40,477 nucleotides of DNA from Lysobacteraceae bacterium (GCA_028871555.1 JAGWNA010000022.1:1-40477), one strand, 5' to 3'; counted from the first letter of the stretch, positions 1 through 12,135 are shown. Notes: generated by a model from the sequence alone, not told the origin. Translations and numbers: made by a program.

Positions 1-822
1 GTCACTTTGACGCCTTTCTGACGTCACGTCAATCCCGGCCCGGTCCGTGACGCTATCGCCTGCGGATGGCGCAGCTACGCCGTTTCCGCCCTCGCGAAGC
101 GGCCGCTTTTCTGCCCCCAAGTTCCCTGACGAGTCACTTGTTGCATAAGAGACAAGCCCCAGGGCGCACCGGCTCCGCGGCGGCTCCGCCGCCGCGGAGC
201 CGGTGCGCCCCTGATTGGCCTTTGCCGTGCCCTGCGCGCCCTTCAAAGCGGTTTGACGGGGAAGCGGTGCGGCCGTCGTGGGCAGCGGGGCAGGTGCGGC
301 CGGGCTGGGCAGCGCGGCATCCTCAGCGGCGCGGCCGGCCTGAGTGACGCTCCTTCCAGTCGCTTCGCGCGGCTGCGCCGCACTGGGCAGCGTGGCCACG
401 TCGTAGCCCTCGCGCCAGAACCGGGCTTGCTCGAGCGTCAGCCACCAGTGGCGCATATCGCGCTCGCGGTAGACCCGGCCTTCCGGACTCACCAAGCGGT
501 CACGAACGATCCGCCAGCCCTCCCAGCCGTCCAGCAGGCCGCCCAGCTCGCCGGCCCGCAGTAGCCGCAGCAGCCGCACCGCCGACCATGGCACGCGGTT
601 GCGACCGCTGTCCCAGTGCCGCACGGTGCGCAGGCAGACGCCGAGATACGCCGCCGCCTGCCGCTGGCTCAGCAGGCAGCTATGCCGCAGCTCGCGGAAG
701 CCTTCCGGGCTGATGAGCCAGAGCCGCCGACGTGGCCGACGAGCAGCAGCGCGAGCGCGAGGGCGACCCAGAGGGCGGCCCAGAGATCCGGCCGCGACGG
801 CAGGGGCGGCTTCATCGGGCAC
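1..822 (-). CDS. VC1465/XafT-like Xer recombination activation factor, phage-derived (3' end beyond window)
   Basis: The reading frame starts at a GTG (820-822) and stays open to the window edge. Around residues 34-110 it reads WLISPEGFRELRHSCLLSQR, then AAYLGVCLRTVRHWDSG, VPWSAVRLLRLLRAG and RHWWLTLEQARFWREGYD. I recognise this as the VC1465-type family carried by filamentous phages and TLC-like elements that integrate at dif with host XerC/XerD; the central part is a helix-turn-helix-like DNA-binding domain. The tail is Ala/Pro-rich and runs through a large hairpin, so the real C-terminus is uncertain. The start is also uncertain because no ATG is available; an Arg-rich stretch precedes the conserved domain. 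The dif-like site lies 8 bp upstream of the start, which fits the proposed role. Family from memory; function inferred. Confidence 0.65.
   Translation of the reverse strand, partial: MPDEAAPAVAAGSLGRPLGRPRARAAARRPRRRLWLISPEGFRELRHSCLLSQRQAAAYLGVCLRTVRHWDSGRNRVPWSAVRLLRLLRAGELGGLLDGWEGWRIVRDRLVSPEGRVYRERDMRHWWLTLEQARFWREGYDVATLPSAAQPREATGRSVTQAGRAAEDAALPSPAAPAPLPTTAAPLPRQTALKGAQGTAKANQGRTGSAAAEPPRSRCALGLVSYATSDSSGNLGAEKRPLREGGNGVAAPSAGDSVTDRAGIDVTSERRQSD
162..210. repeat. Perfect 22-bp-arm inverted repeat (large hairpin)
   Basis: Arms 162-183 and 189-210 are exact reverse complements separated by a 5-nt loop (CTCCG). The arms begin GGGCGCACCGGCTCCGCGG. No T-run follows on either strand. In filamentous phages such stable hairpins serve as packaging signals, origins or terminators, and this one lies in the phage-derived segment; which role applies is not visible. 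Confidence 0.85.
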
Positions 823-829
823 CTTCGCA

Positions 830-857
830 ATTTCGCATAATGTATATTATGTCATAA
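830..857 (+). other. dif: dif-like XerC/XerD recombination site (phage attachment junction)
   Basis: XerC arm ATTTCGCATAA (830-840), 6-bp spacer TGTATA (841-846), XerD arm TTATGTCATAA (847-857). The XerC arm and spacer match the Xanthomonas-type dif as I remember it. The XerD arm keeps the inner TTATGT but departs from the usual TTATGTTAAAT in its outer bases. The altered arm, together with the XafT-like gene immediately to the left, suggests a junction (attL or attR) of a Xer-integrated element, though it could also be the resident chromosome-dimer resolution site. Confidence 0.85.
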
Positions 858-880
858 GCAATGATGTTGTTGATGTCATG

Positions 881-900
881 AATAAGAACGATTACTATTT
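881..900 (+). promoter_or_regulatory. Possible Fur box upstream of the iron operon
   Basis: AATAAGAACGATTACTATTT, in an AT-rich patch 27 bp upstream of the cupredoxin start, loosely resembles the Fur consensus (AATGAGAATTATTCTCATT-like). Several positions deviate, so this is a suggestion supported mainly by the iron-transport genes downstream. Confidence 0.25.
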
Positions 901-926
901 GCAAAATGCCGAATGGAGCCTGTTCA

Positions 927-1262
927 ATGAAACGTCTGCTCATCGTCCTCGCGCCGCTATGGTTGCTGGCCATCGCCGGCACGGCGAGCGCAAGCGATCT
1001 GCCCGAATACTCGCTGGTCGTCAAGAACCACGTTTACCAGCCCGGTGAACTCAAGGTGCCGGCCGGCACCAAGTTCAAGATCATCGTGCATAACGAGGAC
1101 GCTACACCGGAGGAATTCGAGAGCACCGATTTCAACCGCGAAAAGATCGTCTTCCCGAACAGCAGCATTACCGTCTATGTAGGCCCCCTGCATGCCGGCA
1201 GCTACGTTTTTTTCGGCGACTTCCATCGTGACACGGCCAATGGCCGATTGATTGCGGAGTAA
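927..1262 (+). CDS. Periplasmic cupredoxin-fold protein of an FTR1 iron-uptake operon
   Basis: This 111-aa protein has a typical signal peptide (MKRLLIVLAPLWLLAIAGTA, cleavage after ASA) followed by a compact beta-sandwich domain. The stretches NEDATPEEFESTDFNREK and FFGDFH are typical of the cupredoxin-like domain associated with EfeO and FTR1 transporters. No cysteine is present in the mature part, so a classical type-1 blue-copper centre is not expected; acidic and histidine residues could bind iron or copper. The start at 927 is chosen over an in-frame ATG at 906 because GGAG sits 10 bp upstream and the signal peptide begins there. The next gene, for the permease, begins 4 bp after the stop. 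Likely role: periplasmic metal binding or oxidation feeding FTR1. Family assignment is confident; substrate is inferred. Confidence 0.85.
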   Translation: MKRLLIVLAPLWLLAIAGTASASDLPEYSLVVKNHVYQPGELKVPAGTKFKIIVHNEDATPEEFESTDFNREKIVFPNSSITVYVGPLHAGSYVFFGDFHRDTANGRLIAE

Positions 1263-1266
1263 TGCG

Positions 1267-2130
1267 ATGCCTGGGGTTGCCTTGCTGGTATTTCGCGAAG
1301 TGATGGAGGCGGCACTGATCGTCTCCATCGTCTGTGCGGCTACGCGCGGCGTGGCACGGCGTGGATGGTTTGTGTCTGGAGGGATCGGACTCGGGGTCGT
1401 CGGCGCCGTACTGGTGGCGCTGGGTGCTCGCTTGATTGCCGATCTGGCCAGTGGCTCAGGGCAGGAACTCTTCAACGCCTGCGTGCTGTTATCTGCGGTA
1501 ATGATGATCGGATGGCACGTGGTGTGGATGTCCAGTCACGGGAAAGAGCTGGCCAAGCACATGAATGACGTCGGCGGCGCCGTGAAAGCGGGCTCCAGTT
1601 CATTGACGCTGCTGCTGGCGGTGGTGGCCATTGCCGTGCTGCGCGAAGGTTCGGAAATCGTGCTGTTCCTGTATGGCATGGCGGTCGGCGGTATCGGCGT
1701 TGCCGGGCTGGCCGGCGGCATCGCACTCGGTGTCGGCGGCGGTGCACTGCTCGGCTTTGCGTTGTACTTCGGTCTGCTGCGCATCCCGATGAAGTATTTT
1801 TTCAAAGTCACCAACTGGCTGCTGGTGCTGTTGGCTGCGGGGCTGGCCTCTACTGCGGCACGCTTCCTGGTACAGGGCAATCTGTTGCCGGCCTGGGGCA
1901 ACCAGGTATGGGATGCCTCCTGGCTGCTGACGAACGGCTCGTTGATGGGCAAGACGCTGGCCGTCCTGATTGGCTACGACGCCAGGCCTGCAGGCATTCA
2001 GATCGTTTTCTATGCCGCCACCTTGCTCCTGCTGGTGACTGGCATGCGTTGGCTGGATCGTCGTTCCACGAGGCTGTCGCCGCAGCTTCTCCCGGCGACT
2101 CTCAACGCGACATCTGAACCGTTGCACTGA
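1267..2130 (+). CDS. FTR1 family iron permease
   Basis: This 287-aa inner-membrane protein carries the two REXXE motifs that define the FTR1/EfeU family: REVME near residue 11 in the first membrane segment and REGSE in the middle (after AVVAIAVL). These Glu-containing motifs bind and conduct iron. About seven hydrophobic helices can be seen, separated by short loops. The ATG at 1267 follows GGAG (in GCGGAGTAATGCG) at good spacing and just after the stop of the cupredoxin gene; an upstream in-frame TTG at 1252 is less likely. FTR1 permeases import iron with a periplasmic oxidase or binding protein, here probably the cupredoxin. Ferrous-iron import is likely but the substrate cannot be read from sequence. 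Confidence 0.92.
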   Translation: MPGVALLVFREVMEAALIVSIVCAATRGVARRGWFVSGGIGLGVVGAVLVALGARLIADLASGSGQELFNACVLLSAVMMIGWHVVWMSSHGKELAKHMNDVGGAVKAGSSSLTLLLAVVAIAVLREGSEIVLFLYGMAVGGIGVAGLAGGIALGVGGGALLGFALYFGLLRIPMKYFFKVTNWLLVLLAAGLASTAARFLVQGNLLPAWGNQVWDASWLLTNGSLMGKTLAVLIGYDARPAGIQIVFYAATLLLLVTGMRWLDRRSTRLSPQLLPATLNATSEPLH

Positions 2131-2237
2131 CTCCACCCGAACACTACCACCCGTTCGCGCCCTCGTTCGCACGCCGGAATCCGCGTGCGGACGGACGGGA
2201 ACCTGCGCCCTGAATTTTATGAAAAGGAAACCATGAG

Positions 2238-3011
2238 ATGCGTCCATCCTGCCTGCAAAAATCCCCGATGGTGTTGCCTTTCTGCAGCGCCTGCCGTTTT
2301 TCCCGGATGCTGGTACTGGGAGCCGTCTTGTTCACCGCCGCCGGTATGGCACGGGCGGACGACTTCATTGTCTACTCGCCTCACGTCCAGAAATCCCAGA
2401 GCGAAATCGAGCTGCGTGGCTTTCGGTATGACGACCCTCGCGCCGACTTTACCGGCGGCCGTCAGGCCGAATTGTCGGTCTCCCATGCATTCACCGATTG
2501 GTGGAAACCGGAGATTTATCTCGCCAGGTACGAGAGAGAACCGGGCAGCCGGGGGCGCCTGGTCGGCTACGAGTTCGAGAACACCTTCCAGTTTACGCAA
2601 CCAGGCGAGTACTGGGCCGATTTCGGTTTTCTGGCCGCATACGAACACCAGACCAGCTCCGACCTGGATGCTGTCGAGTTCGGACCGCTGATGGAAAAGA
2701 CGGCAGGACGATTCACCCACCGCGTCAATCTCATCTGGGAGAAAAAGATCGGTGCTGGCGCCAGCGGCAAGTACGAGTTCCGTTACAGCTATTCGGGCAC
2801 CTACACGGTATCTGCCGTGTTCCGTCCAGGCATCGAAGCCTATGGGCGCCCCAGCGATCGCTCGTATCAGGCCGGCCCCATCGTTGCCGGCGAATGGCAC
2901 GTTCCCGGCACGACCGGCAGCATCGAATACCGTATCGGGGTGGTGCTAGGCATCAATGCCTCGGCCCCGCGGCGGACATGGCTGGCCCAAGTGGAATACG
3001 AGTTTTTTTGA
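2238..3011 (+). CDS. Outer-membrane beta-barrel-like protein of the iron operon, function unknown
   Basis: The 257-aa protein has a long N-terminal region ending in a signal peptide (MLVLGAVLFTAAGMARA; cleavage before DDFIVY). The mature part alternates polar and aromatic residues in strand-like stretches (AELSVSHAFTDWWKPEIYLA, YEFRYSYSGTYTVSAVF) and ends in VEYEFF. A C-terminal aromatic residue is a hallmark of BamA-assembled outer-membrane barrels. The start is uncertain: ATG 2238 has an AAAGGAA-type site about 10 bp upstream, but starts at 2268 or 2307 would still give a signal peptide. It lies 107 bp after the FTR1 gene on the same strand, so it may be the outer-membrane partner of that transporter. 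I do not recognise a named family. Confidence 0.7.
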   Translation: MRPSCLQKSPMVLPFCSACRFSRMLVLGAVLFTAAGMARADDFIVYSPHVQKSQSEIELRGFRYDDPRADFTGGRQAELSVSHAFTDWWKPEIYLARYEREPGSRGRLVGYEFENTFQFTQPGEYWADFGFLAAYEHQTSSDLDAVEFGPLMEKTAGRFTHRVNLIWEKKIGAGASGKYEFRYSYSGTYTVSAVFRPGIEAYGRPSDRSYQAGPIVAGEWHVPGTTGSIEYRIGVVLGINASAPRRTWLAQVEYEFF

Positions 3012-3082
3012 TCGACGACGGCCTCCGGTACGTTTCGACCCGCGCAGCCCTCATTTCTCCGCGGCCAAAGCCCGGCAGGCCG

Positions 3083-6036
<2,954 letters not shown>

Positions 6037-6039
6037 CAC

Positions 6040-6055
6040 TTCACTTCCACTCGAT
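6040..6055. repeat. Distal attachment repeat of the guaA island
   Basis: TTCACTTCCACTCGAT here matches TTCACTCCCACTCGAT at 8906-8921 (the guaA 3' end) in 15 of 16 positions, in the same orientation. Read on the minus strand it encodes I-E-W-K-stop, the last codons of guaA with one change. It marks the far end of an element inserted at guaA. Confidence 0.75.
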
Positions 6056-6586
6056 CATCAACGAGTCACGCAAGTCCGCATGGTTAAAGGGTTTGGTTGT
6101 GATCGACATGAGCCTTTACCGTCGCTTTTACCGTCAGAAATACACGCCCTTTGCCGGCGCGGGTTTGCGCGGCATCTGCTCATCATCAATCAGCTTCGAT
6201 CATACCGGACTGGCGACCGCACTTCAGCTCCCAGAAGTCGATGCACTCCGGCACGCTCCACGATGGGCAGCCTCACGGGTTGTTCGGTCGGAGAGCGTTC
6301 TTACTGCGCAGCGAATCATGGCCGTTGCTGAGGTCGATCTGCTACAAGGCGCTTTTGATTTGGAATTGTTTCGCCCGTCGTATCCAGACTACGACAGCGA
6401 CAACTTTCCCAAGAACACTCGGGACACCCCCTCAACGCCTCGCCCAGCACTGCGGCAGGAAGCACACCTGTTGCCTTTCCCTGTTTTTCCTCGATCGCCC
6501 CGCCGAATACGCGGGCATACAGGCAGGAAATGCTGCTGCCAGGATGTCAGAAACTGGTGTATCATTTCTCTGTCCGAGAGGTGCCC
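6056..6586. other. Left part of the guaA island, no convincing gene
   Basis: This 530-bp stretch between the attachment repeat and abiEi has no reading frame I trust. It holds two TTTACCGTC iterons (6115-6123 and 6127-6136) near the island end and the upstream region of the AbiE operon. A plus-strand open frame (6093-6590) has unremarkable composition and no recognisable domain; it could be a decayed gene. Confidence 0.5.
6115..6136. repeat. TTTACCGTCA iterons, left island end
   Basis: Two direct copies, TTTACCGTC (6115-6123) and TTTTACCGTCA (6126-6136), 11 bp apart. The same motif recurs as a cluster at the integrase end of the island (8623-8790). Repeats present at both ends of an integrated element are what arm-type binding sites of a tyrosine integrase look like. 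Confidence 0.6.
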
Positions 6587-7183
6587 ATGAACACACTGCC
6601 CGAAACCATCCTGCAACAAGCACGCTCGCTTCCCGAGGGGGGCGTGCTGTCGCCCAAGGAGTTTCTGCACCTGGGAAGCCGGTCGGCGGTGGATCAGGCG
6701 TTCTCTCGACTGGCCCAGGCCGGCAAGCTGCTGCGCGTGGCGCGGGGCGCCTACTCTGCCCCGGTATCCAGCCGGTTCGGCTCGCGCGCTCCCGCACCCG
6801 AGAAGGTCGTCCAGGCACTGGCCGAGCAAAGCGGCGAAATCGTTGTGCCGCATGGTGCCAGCGCGGCCAATGCCTTGGGCCTGACGCAGCAGGTACCCAT
6901 CCGCGAGGTCTATCTGACATCCGGCCGCACCCGCAAGCTCAAGCTCGGCCGTTCCGAAGTGCTGGTAAAGCACGCGCCGCGCTGGATGCTGGCGTTGGGC
7001 GCGCGGCCGGCCGGCGCAGCCGTGCGCGCGCTGGCCTGGATCGGCCCGACGCACGCCGGCCCCTCGCTGGCGTCGCTACGCCGCACTCTGCCCCGCGCCG
7101 AATGGCAGGCACTGGCTGCGGCACGTGCGACGCTGCCCGGCTGGATGGCGCAAGCCATCGGCGAGGAAGCCGCACGTGGCTGA
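6587..7183 (+). CDS. abiEi: AbiEi family antitoxin (type IV toxin-antitoxin)
   Basis: A 198-aa protein with an N-terminal winged-helix region (SPKEFLHLGSRSAVDQAFSR, LAQAGKLLRVARGAYSAP) and a C-terminal domain with GEIVVPHGASAANALGL and EVYLTSGRTRKLKLG, as in AbiEi/DUF6088-type antitoxins. Known AbiEi proteins repress their own promoter through the N-terminal domain and counter the toxin without binding it tightly. The start at 6587 follows GAGGTG; an upstream in-frame ATG at 6530 has no such site. The toxin gene overlaps its 3' end by 8 bp. The gene appears intact although its toxin partner is broken. Confidence 0.85.
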   Translation: MNTLPETILQQARSLPEGGVLSPKEFLHLGSRSAVDQAFSRLAQAGKLLRVARGAYSAPVSSRFGSRAPAPEKVVQALAEQSGEIVVPHGASAANALGLTQQVPIREVYLTSGRTRKLKLGRSEVLVKHAPRWMLALGARPAGAAVRALAWIGPTHAGPSLASLRRTLPRAEWQALAAARATLPGWMAQAIGEEAARG

Positions 7184-8198
7184 ATATTTCTTCGACCTGA
7201 GCAAAGAAGATCAACGCGAAGCGCTGGAATACGGGCGTGCCGAAACTGGCCGCCCCGCCCACTTGCTCGAAAAGGACGTGTGGGTGGTGTGGACGCTGCG
7301 CACCCTGTTCGAGTCGCCGCTCGCGGCCGATCTGACCTTCAAGGGCGGCACGTCACTGTCCAAGGTTTACAAGGTCATCGACCGCTTCTCCGAAGACATT
7401 GACCTGACCTACGACATCCGCAAGCTGATCCCGGACTTGATCGGCGCAGGTGGCGACCTGCCGGCCAGCCGCAGCTAGACCAGCAAATGGACGCAAGCCG
7501 TGCGGCATCGGCTGCCTGACTGGATCACGCAAAACGTGCAGCCGGTGTTGCAAGCAGCCTTGACGCGCGAGCGTCTGGATGCCCGGCTCGAACTCGGCGG
7601 ACAGGAGAACGACAAACTGCTTCTCCACTACCCTGCCCTGACGCAAGGAACTGGTTACGTGGCGCCCGTCGTCACACTGGAGTTCGGGGCGCGCGCCACC
7701 GGCGAGCCGCATCAGGTATTCCAGGTGACTTGCGACATCGCCGAACACTTGCCTGACGTGTCGTTCCCCACTGCCTCGCCGCTGGTCATGAGCGTCGCAC
7801 GCACCTTTTGGGAGAAGGCCACCGCTGCGCACGTGTTCTGCGCCCAAGGCCGCATCCGTAGCGAACGCTACGCGCGCCATTGGCATGACCTGGCTGCGAT
7901 CGCCCGAAGCCCGCATTTCACCGCCGTCATGGACGATCGCGCGGTGGCAACCGCCGTCGCCCGCCACAAGTCCTACTTCTTCATCGAGAAAGACGCCGAC
8001 GGCCAGGTGATCGACTACCTGCCTGCAACCACGGGGCATCTGAAAATCGTCCCCGAAGGCGAAGCCCAGACGGCGCTTGCCAAAGACTACGCCGCCATGC
8101 TGGCGGACGAAGTGATGGTAGGCAATGCCGTATCCTTCGACGAGCTGTTGAAAGCATGTGCCGACCTTGAAACCAAGGTAAACAAGGCTGCCGTGTAG
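7176..8198 (+). pseudogene. abiEii: AbiEii-type nucleotidyltransferase toxin interrupted by an in-frame TAG
   Basis: The frame opens at GTG 7176 (VAEYFFDLSKEDQREALEYG), overlapping the abiEi stop. The nucleotidyltransferase core is present: FKGGTSLSKVY and SEDIDLTYD, the GS/T and DxD catalytic elements of the AbiEii/AbiGii family. A TAG at 7476-7478 then ends the frame, after PASRS. The same frame continues at once (TSKWTQAVRHRLPDWITQ) and stays open to 8198 with conserved C-terminal sequence. Removing the stop gives about 340 residues, the normal size. A single C-to-T change from CAG would explain it. The upstream fragment keeps the catalytic motifs, so partial activity is possible; amber suppression or a sequencing error are alternatives. 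Intact members transfer nucleotides to tRNA or other targets. Confidence 0.85.
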
Positions 8199-8209
8199 CG
8201 ACAACGAGA

Positions 8210-8596
8210 TCAACAAGGATTGCTTGGGGGAGCCATGCGTGTTTCAAGATTGCAGATAGAGAATCGTGCATTGGCCAGCCACGTGTCCATCGCCGTGCCG
8301 AAGGTTTTGATGGCGACCACCCGGCGCTTCTCGCGTTGCTTTTCGAGCGCGGGCGAGGTGCCCTTGAGCACGGCTTTGCGTGCGTCCAGGAGCAGTTCGC
8401 GCGCCATCGCCAGTGAGATGCCGCCGGGGCCGTAGCGCCCGAGGGTCAGCGTCTCGCGGCGGTCGTTGAGGCGGTAGTCGTAGCGGAAGGTGACAGTACC
8501 GCTGGTCGATACCGTCACGTACATTCCATCCCGGTCAGAAGCCTTATAAATCTTGGACTTAGGCTTCAGATTTCGTAGTGCAGCGTCGGTGAGCAT
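8210..8596 (-). pseudogene. Truncated tyrosine integrase (P4-type, DUF4102 N-terminus)
   Basis: The first about 108 residues (LTDAALRNLKPKSKIYKASD, DGMYVTVSTSGTVTFRYDYR, RETLTLGRYGPGGISLAMA, ARELLLDARKAV) are the arm-binding N-terminal domain of P4-like integrases. After TFGTAMDTWLANA the similarity stops and about 20 unrelated residues follow. The core-binding and catalytic R-H-R-Y domains are absent, so this cannot recombine DNA. ATG 8596 follows an excellent GGAGGAAA site. It is transcribed away from guaA, the usual position for the integrase of an island at the guaA 3' end. A deletion removed about three quarters of the gene, bringing its remnant against abiEii. Confidence 0.85.
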
Positions 8597-8622
8597 CAAG
8601 GTTTCCTCCGGCTTGTGACGGC

Positions 8623-8790
8623 TTTACCGTCAGGTTCTACCGTCAAGGACCTGGTGACCTGCTGATGCCCGGAAAGCCGCATAAAACAAGCATTCCCGAG
8701 AAGGCTTTTACCGTCAAAGACGGTAAAAGCCTGAATAGTGAACGAGAGCGTCTTAATCCGGCCTCGATTTTTACCGTCAGCTCTACCGCC
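8623..8790. repeat. TTTACCGTCA iteron cluster with perfect palindrome, integrase end of island
   Basis: Copies: TTTACCGTCA 8623-8632, CTACCGTCA 8637-8645, a head-to-head pair at 8702-8732, TTTTTACCGTCA 8768-8779 and a degenerate CTACCGCCA 8783-8791. The pair forms a perfect palindrome with 14-bp arms AGGCTTTTACCGTC and GACGGTAAAAGCCT around AAA. It lies between the integrase start and guaA, where arm-type integrase or excisionase sites are expected. No T-run follows the palindrome, so it is not an obvious terminator. Confidence 0.7.
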
Positions 8791-8808
8791 AACTTTTTCT
8801 GCTGGCCG

Positions 8809-8888
8809 GCGATAGCCACCGATAGCTGCTGTGACGTATTTCTTTATAAATCAACACGCTACGTCAGTTTTTCGATAGCTGGCGATAG
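8809..8888. repeat. CGATAG repeats and TGACGTA dyad beside the guaA attachment core
   Basis: Four CGATAG copies lie at about 8809, 8820, 8873 and 8883. Between them TGACGTA and TACGTCA form an inverted repeat. The block sits directly next to the attachment repeat at 8906-8921. Its position suggests accessory recombination sites, but this is inference. Confidence 0.45.
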
Positions 8889-8905
8889 TCCTCGAAGGAC
8901 GTAAA

Positions 8906-8921
8906 TTCACTCCCACTCGAT
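8906..8921. repeat. Proximal attachment repeat at the guaA 3' end
   Basis: TTCACTCCCACTCGAT overlaps the last codons and stop of guaA (I-E-W-E-stop on the minus strand) and is repeated with one mismatch at 6040-6055. The guaA 3' end is a known integration hotspot for genomic islands carrying tyrosine integrases. Confidence 0.75.
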
Positions 8922-10484
8922 GGTGGCGGGAGGCTTGCCGCTTATGTCATAAACAACTCGAGATATTCCACGTAACTCATTGATGATTCTATTCGATACC
9001 TTGCCAAGAAAGTCGTACGGCAGGTGCGCCCAATGCGCCGTCATAAAGTCGATCGTTTCCACCGCGCGCAGTGCGATCACCCACTCGTAAGCACGCGCAT
9101 CGCCGACCACGCCGACCGATTTCACCGGCAGAAACACGGCGAACGCCTGGCTGGTCTTGTCGTACAGATCGGCCTTGCGCAGCTCGTCGATGAAGATCGC
9201 GTCGGCCTGCGCCAGCAGTTGGGCATACTCGCGTTTCACTTCGCCCAGGATGCGCACACCGAGCCCGGGGCCAGGGAACGGATGGCGATGGACCATGGCA
9301 CGCGGCAGCCCGAGTTCCACACCGATCCGGCGCACTTCATCCTTGAACAGTTCGCGCAGCGGCTCGACCAGCTTGAGCTTCATGCGGGCCGGCAAGCCAC
9401 CGACGTTGTGATGGCTCTTGATGACGTGGGCCTTGCCGGTCTTGCTGCCGGCTGACTCGATCACGTCGGGATAGATGGTGCCCTGCGCCAGCCACTTCAC
9501 ATTGCCGCCGCCCGCGATGAGCTTCTCCGACTCTTCGTCGAAGATTTCCACGAACAGGCCGCCGATGATCTTGCGCTTGGCCTCCGGATCGGCAACGCCG
9601 GCCAGTGCGTTGAAATAACGCTCGGCCGCATTGACCCGGATCACCTTGACACCCATGTGCTCAGCCATGGTCGCCATCACCTGGTCGCCTTCCTGCCAGC
9701 GCAACAGGCCGGTATCGACAAACACGCAGGTCAGACGGTCGCCGATCGCTCGATGCAGCAGCGCCGCAACCACCGAGGAGTCCACGCCGCCGGACAGTCC
9801 CAGCAGCACATGATCGTCACCGACCTGTGCATGCACGCGGGCAATCTGGTCATCGATGATGTTGGCGGCGGTCCACAGCGTGGCGCAGCCGCAGATCTCG
9901 GTGATGAAGCGCTTGAGCAGCGCCGCGCCCTGCTTCGTGTGCGTTACTTCCGGGTGGAACTGCACGCCGTACCAGTGTCTGGCCTCGTTCTCCATCACGG
10001 CGACCGGGATACGCTCGGTGCGGCCGGTAACGGTGAAACCCGGCGGTGCCGTGGCGACGTGGTCGCCGTGGCTCATCCAGACATCCAGCCGATGGCTGTC
10101 GGCATGATCGGTCAAACCCTCTAACAGGCGGCCGGGCGCGACAATGTCCACTTTTGCATGGCCGAACTCGCGCGCATCGGCCGCTTCGGTGGCGCCGCCG
10201 AGCTGCACGGCCATGGTCTGCATGCCATAGCAAATGCCGAGGATCGGCAAGCCCGAATCGAAGACTTCCTGTGCGGCTTTCGGCGCACCATGCAGCGTGG
10301 TCGATTCCGGGCCACCCGACAGGATGATGCCCTTGGCGCCGAACGCGGCAATCTCGGCCGGGTCGTGATCCCATGCCCATATTTCGCAATACACGCCTAG
10401 CTCGCGGATGCGCCGTGCAATCAGCTGCGTGTACTGCGCACCGAAATCGAGAACGAGGATCTTGTCGGAATGAATATTGGTCAT
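8907..10484 (-). CDS. guaA: GMP synthase (glutamine-hydrolysing)
   Basis: 525 residues, the standard length. The class I glutamine amidotransferase domain shows the catalytic triad: Cys85 in GICYGMQ, His177 and Glu179 in VQFHPE. The ATP pyrophosphatase P-loop SGGVDSS lies at 231-237, and the C-terminal dimerisation domain ends [17 protein letters not shown]. The enzyme aminates XMP to GMP. ATG 10484 follows AGGA; an upstream alternative frame start at 10520 adds 12 residues with no support. It is 161 bp downstream of guaB on the same strand. The integrated island uses its 3' end as target and keeps the coding sequence intact. Confidence 0.98.
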   Translation of the reverse strand: MTNIHSDKILVLDFGAQYTQLIARRIRELGVYCEIWAWDHDPAEIAAFGAKGIILSGGPESTTLHGAPKAAQEVFDSGLPILGICYGMQTMAVQLGGATEAADAREFGHAKVDIVAPGRLLEGLTDHADSHRLDVWMSHGDHVATAPPGFTVTGRTERIPVAVMENEARHWYGVQFHPEVTHTKQGAALLKRFITEICGCATLWTAANIIDDQIARVHAQVGDDHVLLGLSGGVDSSVVAALLHRAIGDRLTCVFVDTGLLRWQEGDQVMATMAEHMGVKVIRVNAAERYFNALAGVADPEAKRKIIGGLFVEIFDEESEKLIAGGGNVKWLAQGTIYPDVIESAGSKTGKAHVIKSHHNVGGLPARMKLKLVEPLRELFKDEVRRIGVELGLPRAMVHRHPFPGPGLGVRILGEVKREYAQLLAQADAIFIDELRKADLYDKTSQAFAVFLPVKSVGVVGDARAYEWVIALRAVETIDFMTAHWAHLPYDFLGKVSNRIINELRGISRVVYDISGKPPATIEWE

Positions 10485-10496
10485 GGCGGCGTCCTG

Positions 10497-10645
10497 GCTC
10501 CCCCTCCCCTGCAGCTTCACCGTCGGGGAGAGGGTCGGGATGAGGGGCGCTCCGGCGCCTGGAAGCTATCGAGCAACGAGGCAGAAAAGCGCCCCATCAC
10601 CCAACCCTCTCCACGAGTCTGCTCAGGGAGAGGGCTTGCAAGGCG
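10497..10645. repeat. Imperfect palindromic repeat in the guaB-guaA spacer
   Basis: GGAGAGGGTCGGGATGAGGG (10527 onward) is answered by AGCGCCCCATCACCCAACCC ending in CTCTCC at 10612, giving arms of about 25 bp with about 20 matches. Further CCCTCCCC and GGGAGAGGG blocks flank it. This resembles dispersed palindromic (REP/MITE-like) repeats of Xanthomonadales. It would fold in the guaBA transcript and could affect the guaA/guaB expression ratio. Confidence 0.6.

Positions 10646-12135
<1,490 letters not shown>

Noticed and set aside
6093..6590. Plus-strand open frame in the left part of the island
   Set aside because: No domain, no good ribosome-binding site, and it overlaps the iterons and the AbiE upstream region; possibly a decayed gene but not callable.
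8702..8732. Perfect palindrome as guaA terminator
   Set aside because: It lies about 175 bp past the guaA stop, has no T-run, and its sequence is made of the island iteron.
8623..8790. TTTACCGTCA repeats as a CRISPR array
   Set aside because: Unit only about 10 bp, spacing irregular, orientation mixed, and no cas genes; fits integrase arm sites better.
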